This document shows, piece after piece, positions 61,182 through 64,000 of a stretch of 64,000 bases of DNA. Below the pieces are notes generated by a model. The model ran no database searches and was not told the DNA's origin. It saw only the letters and a program-made list of their open reading frames with translations. Origin of the DNA: Flavobacteriales bacterium UBA2104 (GTDB taxonomy: Bacteria; Bacteroidota; Bacteroidia; Flavobacteriales_D; Crocinitomicaceae); the NCBI GenBank assembly GCA_002331485.1, contig DCYS01000030.1:49568-113567 (forward strand). The letters run 5' to 3'. The translations under genes and the position numbers were made by a program. The stretch's first letter is position 1; every line of letters starts with the position of its first letter.

Positions 61182-62162
61182 ATGTTGAACGTAGGTATAT
61201 TTTGTGGTGGTTACTCATCAGAGTATGAGATATCATTGAAAAGCGCAAACATGATCTTGTCACACCTACCCAAAACCTATAATGCTTTTTTGGTTGAGGT
61301 AAATCGTGATGGATGGTTTGCTGTTTATAAAGGTGAGAGATGTGAGGTTTCAACTAACGATTTTTCTTTTTTATCTGCTTCTGGGGAGAAAATGAAGATC
61401 GATCTCGGACATGTTTATATACATGGAAATCCTGGTGAGAACGGAAAACTACAGGCGTATTTTGAAATGAAAGAACTACCTTTCGTGAATAGTAGTGCTT
61501 TATCTTCTGAATTGTCCTTTGATAAATGGTTCTGCAATCAGTTTCTCAGAGGATTTAACATTCCTGTCGCGAAGGCGGAGTTGTTGCTTCAAAATAAAGT
61601 CTTTGATCCTCGTAGCATTGCCGAGAAACTTGGGCTGCCTCTATTTGTTAAGCCGGCGGATTCTGGATCGAGCTATGGTATATCTAAAGTTTATGATCTT
61701 GAAGATCTCAAGCCAGCAATAGATGAAGCATTTAGAGAGGGGAGGACAGTGATATGTGAGTCATTCCTAAAAGGTGTTGAAGTTACATGTGCCGTTTATG
61801 AGAATAATAATGGACTTCAAGCTTTACCATGTACAGAGATCGTTTCGGAAACTGATTTTTTTGATTACGAGGCAAAATACCTTGGTAAATCAAAAGAAAT
61901 CACACCTGCAAGAATATCAGATGAGCTAACCAAAAAGATACAATCACTTACAAAGGATATATATGGTTTGTTGCAGATGAGATCTTTGGCGAGAGTTGAT
62001 TACATGATCGTTGATAATGAACCGTATGTTATTGAAGTAAACAGCACCCCAGGTTTTTCAGCTGAATCACTTGTTCCAAAGATGTTGGACTATGCCAATA
62101 TAAGTATTGGCGATTTTTGGAAAGAAGTGTATGAGTTTGAGCTTGAACGGTTTAAAAAATGA
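61182..62162 (+). CDS. ddl: D-alanine--D-alanine ligase
   Basis: 326 residues. It joins two D-Ala using ATP to supply the terminal dipeptide of peptidoglycan. Visible are the N-terminal G-G-Y-S-S-E-Y-E-I-S motif, the ATP-grasp V-K-P-A-D-S-G-S-S-Y-G-I-S and the metal-site V-I-E-V-N-S-T-P-G-F near the C-terminus. The start at ATG 61182 is preceded by AAAAAGGAG, which is too close to act as a normal Shine-Dalgarno. Its stop codon abuts the stop of the convergent SufT-like gene. Confidence 0.96.
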   Translation: MLNVGIFCGGYSSEYEISLKSANMILSHLPKTYNAFLVEVNRDGWFAVYKGERCEVSTNDFSFLSASGEKMKIDLGHVYIHGNPGENGKLQAYFEMKELPFVNSSALSSELSFDKWFCNQFLRGFNIPVAKAELLLQNKVFDPRSIAEKLGLPLFVKPADSGSSYGISKVYDLEDLKPAIDEAFREGRTVICESFLKGVEVTCAVYENNNGLQALPCTEIVSETDFFDYEAKYLGKSKEITPARISDELTKKIQSLTKDIYGLLQMRSLARVDYMIVDNEPYVIEVNSTPGFSAESLVPKMLDYANISIGDFWKEVYEFELERFKK

Positions 62163-62492
62163 TTAAAGGAAACCTAATTCTAACTTAGCCTCTTCGCTCA
62201 TCATCTCTTTATCCCAGGGAGGATCAAATACAATATTGACTTTTGCAGACTTTACTCCATCAATTGAGGCAACTTTATCCTCCACCTCTTGAGGCATAGA
62301 TTCTGCTACTGGACAATTGGGAGAAGTTAATGTCATTTCAATATCGACATGCTGATCGCTGTTGATCTTTACTTCATAGATCAAACCGAGCTCATACACA
62401 TCTACAGGTATTTCTGGATCATAGATCGTTTTCAGAACATCAATTATTGTTGTTTCTAATCCTGCGTCTCCCATTAATTTGATTTTTTGCAA
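62163..62492 (-). CDS. MIP18/DUF59 (SufT-like) iron-sulfur assembly protein
   Basis: 109 residues, single DUF59 domain. The marks are Y-D-P-E-I-P-V-D-V-Y-E-L-G-L-I-Y and the Cys-containing T-S-P-N-C-P-V-A motif, which is seen in SufT and PaaD relatives that help deliver Fe-S clusters. The gene is divergent from sufA-sufB, 178 bases away, which supports the Fe-S role. It carries a perfect -7 box at 62490-62497, overlapping its first codon, which raises the chance that the true transcript starts further upstream. Confidence 0.9.
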   Translation of the reverse strand: MQKIKLMGDAGLETTIIDVLKTIYDPEIPVDVYELGLIYEVKINSDQHVDIEMTLTSPNCPVAESMPQEVEDKVASIDGVKSAKVNIVFDPPWDKEMMSEEAKLELGFL

Positions 62493-62582
62493 AGTTAAGA
62501 CTCATTCTAAACAAATGAAATCCTTTTATTGTTTTGATCTGTGCTAAGAGAGAGGTTATCTGGTAATTAATTCGATCTTTCT

Positions 62583-62613
62583 TTGTTCAAATACCATAAA
62601 ATAGGTATTTTTG
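62583..62613 (+). promoter_or_regulatory. suf promoter (TTG - 20 bases - TATTTTTG) with inverted repeat across the spacer
   Basis: TTG at 62583-62585 and TATTTTTG at 62606-62613. A perfect 7-bp inverted repeat AAATACC (62589-62595) / GGTATTT (62604-62610), with 8 bases between, spans the spacer and the -7 box and looks like a repressor operator. The transcript would start near 62620, giving a leader of about 50 bases. Confidence 0.7.
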
Positions 62614-62620
62614 CAGAGGT

Positions 62621-62648
62621 TTTAGTCTTTATTTAAAATAAGTCTAAA
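62621..62648 (+). promoter_or_regulatory. Imperfect hairpin in the suf leader
   Basis: TTTAGTCTT at 62621-62629 can pair with AAGTCTAAA at 62640-62648 with one T-T mismatch; the 10-base loop is A/T only. It lies between the probable transcript start and the sufA start codon. It is weak and could be chance. Confidence 0.35.
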
Positions 62649-62670
62649 TAACTTTAAATAAAAGCGCGAT

Positions 62671-62994
62671 ATGATAAAAGTAACAGAATCAGCACGTGAT
62701 CAAGCGATCAGATTGATGGCTGAGTCGGGCGTAGAGGGAAGTTTCATTAGAGTTGGTGTTCAAGGAGGAGGATGCTCAGGATTGATGTATGATCTTGACT
62801 TTGACACCGAAGAGAAAGAAGACGATAAAGTTTTCGAAGATAACGGAGTAAAGATCGTAGTTGATAAAAAAAGTTTTCTCTATTTGGTAGGGACAACTTT
62901 AGATTACTCTGGAGGTTTGAACGGAAAAGGTTTTGTTTTTAAAAATCCTAATGCCGATAGAACTTGTGGATGTGGAGAAAGCTTTTCTATTTAA
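62671..62994 (+). CDS. sufA: A-type iron-sulfur carrier (SufA/IscA/HesB family)
   Basis: 107 residues. The three conserved Cys are visible: G-G-G-C-S-G near residue 33 and C-G-C-G near the C-terminus. The fold binds a cluster or iron and passes it to target proteins. It is 21 bases upstream of sufB, the usual order in Bacteroidota suf operons. The loop between the Cys sites is rich in Glu/Asp/Lys (residues 50-62). Confidence 0.95.
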   Translation: MIKVTESARDQAIRLMAESGVEGSFIRVGVQGGGCSGLMYDLDFDTEEKEDDKVFEDNGVKIVVDKKSFLYLVGTTLDYSGGLNGKGFVFKNPNADRTCGCGESFSI

Positions 62995-63015
62995 TAAAAT
63001 TGAAAAAACTCAAGT

Positions 63016-64000
63016 ATGGGTTATACAGAAGAAGAATTAGCAAAAGACCTGGAGAAGCAGGAATATAAATTTGGATTTACTTCAAATTTCGAATCTGATC
63101 GTGCACCTAACGGGATCAGTGAGGATATTATCCGTTTTATTTCTGCAAAGAAGGAGGAGCCGCAGTGGTTGCTTGAAAAACGGTTAGAAGCATATCACGT
63201 TTGGAAAGAGATGAAAGAGCCAGAATGGGCTCATGTTCATTATGAAAAACCAAACTTTCAAGATATATGTTACTATGCTGCTCCAAAGCAAACTAAGAAA
63301 TATGAGAGTTGGGATGACGTTGATCCAGAGATGAAGGAAACCATGAGTAAACTTGGTATATCTCTTGAAGAACAGCAGCGTTTGACAGGAACGGCAGTCG
63401 ACTTTGTAATGGATTCAGTTTCTGTAGCAACTTCTTTCAAAAAGAAGTTGAATGAACTCGGTATTATTTTTTGTTCCTTCTCTGAAGCGGTTCAAGAACA
63501 CCCTGAGCTTGTTAAAAAATACATGGGAAGTGTTGTTCCACATACGGACAACTTCTATGCGGCTTTGAACAGTGCTGTATTTACTGATGGTTCTTTTTGC
63601 TACATTCCTAAAGGAGTTAAATGTCCAATGGAGCTTTCAACATATTTTAGAATTAATGAAAGCGGAACGGGTCAATTTGAAAGAACACTTGTAGTTGCTG
63701 ATAAAGATTCGTACGTATCTTATTTGGAGGGTTGTACAGCTCCAATGCGAGATGAAAATCAACTTCACGCTGCGGTTGTAGAATTAGTAGCTTTAGATGA
63801 CGCTGAGATCAAATATTCGACTGTGCAGAACTGGTATCCAGGTGATAAAGATGGTAAAGGAGGTGTTTACAATTTCGTGACCAAGAGAGGAATGTGTGAG
63901 AAGAACGCAAAGATATCCTGGACTCAGGTTGAAACTGGTTCTGCTGTAACCTGGAAGTATCCATCATGTATTTTGAAAGGTGATAATTCTGTTGGTGAAT
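63016..64000 (+). CDS. sufB: Fe-S cluster assembly scaffold SufB (3' truncated by window edge)
   Basis: Starting at ATG 63016, 328 codons remain open to the right edge, about two thirds of a normal SufB. Conserved stretches include I-I-F-C-S-F-S-E-A, the D-G-S-F-C-Y-I-P-K-G-V segment, L-E-G-C-T-A-P and K-I-S-W-T-Q-V-E near the end. With SufC and SufD it forms the scaffold on which clusters are built; these should lie to the right of the window. It is transcribed with sufA. Confidence 0.96.
   Translation, partial: MGYTEEELAKDLEKQEYKFGFTSNFESDRAPNGISEDIIRFISAKKEEPQWLLEKRLEAYHVWKEMKEPEWAHVHYEKPNFQDICYYAAPKQTKKYESWDDVDPEMKETMSKLGISLEEQQRLTGTAVDFVMDSVSVATSFKKKLNELGIIFCSFSEAVQEHPELVKKYMGSVVPHTDNFYAALNSAVFTDGSFCYIPKGVKCPMELSTYFRINESGTGQFERTLVVADKDSYVSYLEGCTAPMRDENQLHAAVVELVALDDAEIKYSTVQNWYPGDKDGKGGVYNFVTKRGMCEKNAKISWTQVETGSAVTWKYPSCILKGDNSVGE

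Overview
This is an AT-rich chromosomal segment from a member of the Bacteroidota, most likely order Flavobacteriales (a marine Cryomorphaceae/Crocinitomicaceae-like lineage is my guess from overall gene content, not shown directly). The support is: several secreted proteins ending in type IX secretion (T9SS) sorting domains with Y-P-N-P motifs; promoters of the Bacteroidota type (TTG, 17-23 bases, TAnnTTTG) in front of many genes; and lineage-typical families (IPExxxVDY protein next to pyruvate kinase, DUF4837 lipoprotein, DUF6089-like barrel, PorE-like OmpA protein, TonB receptor with a carboxypeptidase-like plug extension). There is no sign of a prophage, integrated plasmid, insertion sequence or CRISPR array; the only mobile-looking gene is a solitary NUMOD4/HNH endonuclease beside asnS.

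Layout. 1-3.5 kb: two amidohydrolase-fold proteins in tandem, the first cut by the left edge and the second lacking the usual HxH metal ligands. 3.5-10.6 kb: small lipoprotein, Mn-type superoxide dismutase, MarC-family membrane protein, a 1163-residue T9SS-secreted PGRP/amidase with duplicated lectin-like modules, a vWA protein and a small barrel protein. 10.6-12.5 kb: pyk and its IPExxxVDY partner. 12.5-18.3 kb: a tightly coupled minus-strand operon running rpoN, PAP2-like membrane protein, M48 lipoprotein protease, cyclase-family hydrolase, glycosidase-like lipoprotein. 18.4-20.5 kb: asnS and the HNH gene. 20.7-24.7 kb: a two-domain protein with a nucleosidase-like C-terminus, a TetR regulator with a clear operator in its own promoter, and a T9SS-exported alpha/beta hydrolase. 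24.8-34.8 kb: ahcY, DoxX-like protein, NTF2-like protein, FtsE-like ATPase, a 1029-residue TPR protein with its barrel partner, and dxs. 34.8-44.3 kb: ALDH8A1-like dehydrogenase, BaiN-type flavoprotein, LamG T9SS protein, PAS-PP2C phosphatase, tatA-gatA-lytic transglycosylase operon, DUF4837. 44.3-54.5 kb: TonB receptor operon, DUF4168 protein, 3-hydroxyanthranilate dioxygenase, polytopic membrane protein, DUF6089-CBS-nadK group divergent from pdxJ and an esterase. 54.6-64 kb: PorE-like OmpA protein, RluA synthase/T9SS protein/PASTA operon divergent from ddl, SufT-like protein, and sufA-sufB running off the right edge.

The genes are mainly housekeeping (translation, glycolysis, isoprenoid, PLP, NAD(P), Fe-S biogenesis) mixed with envelope and surface functions. 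Two kynurenine-pathway steps (3-hydroxyanthranilate dioxygenase and a 2-aminomuconate-semialdehyde-dehydrogenase-like enzyme) occur in the window but about 12 kb apart. I found no clear undescribed multi-gene system. The most interesting leads are regulatory or architectural: perfect inverted repeats over the tetR and suf promoters, a long hairpin in the 47.7-48.1 kb intergenic gap, a structured leader before the PP2C gene, the metal-ligand-less amidohydrolase, the secreted PGRP with duplicated domains, and the nucleosidase-like fusion protein.
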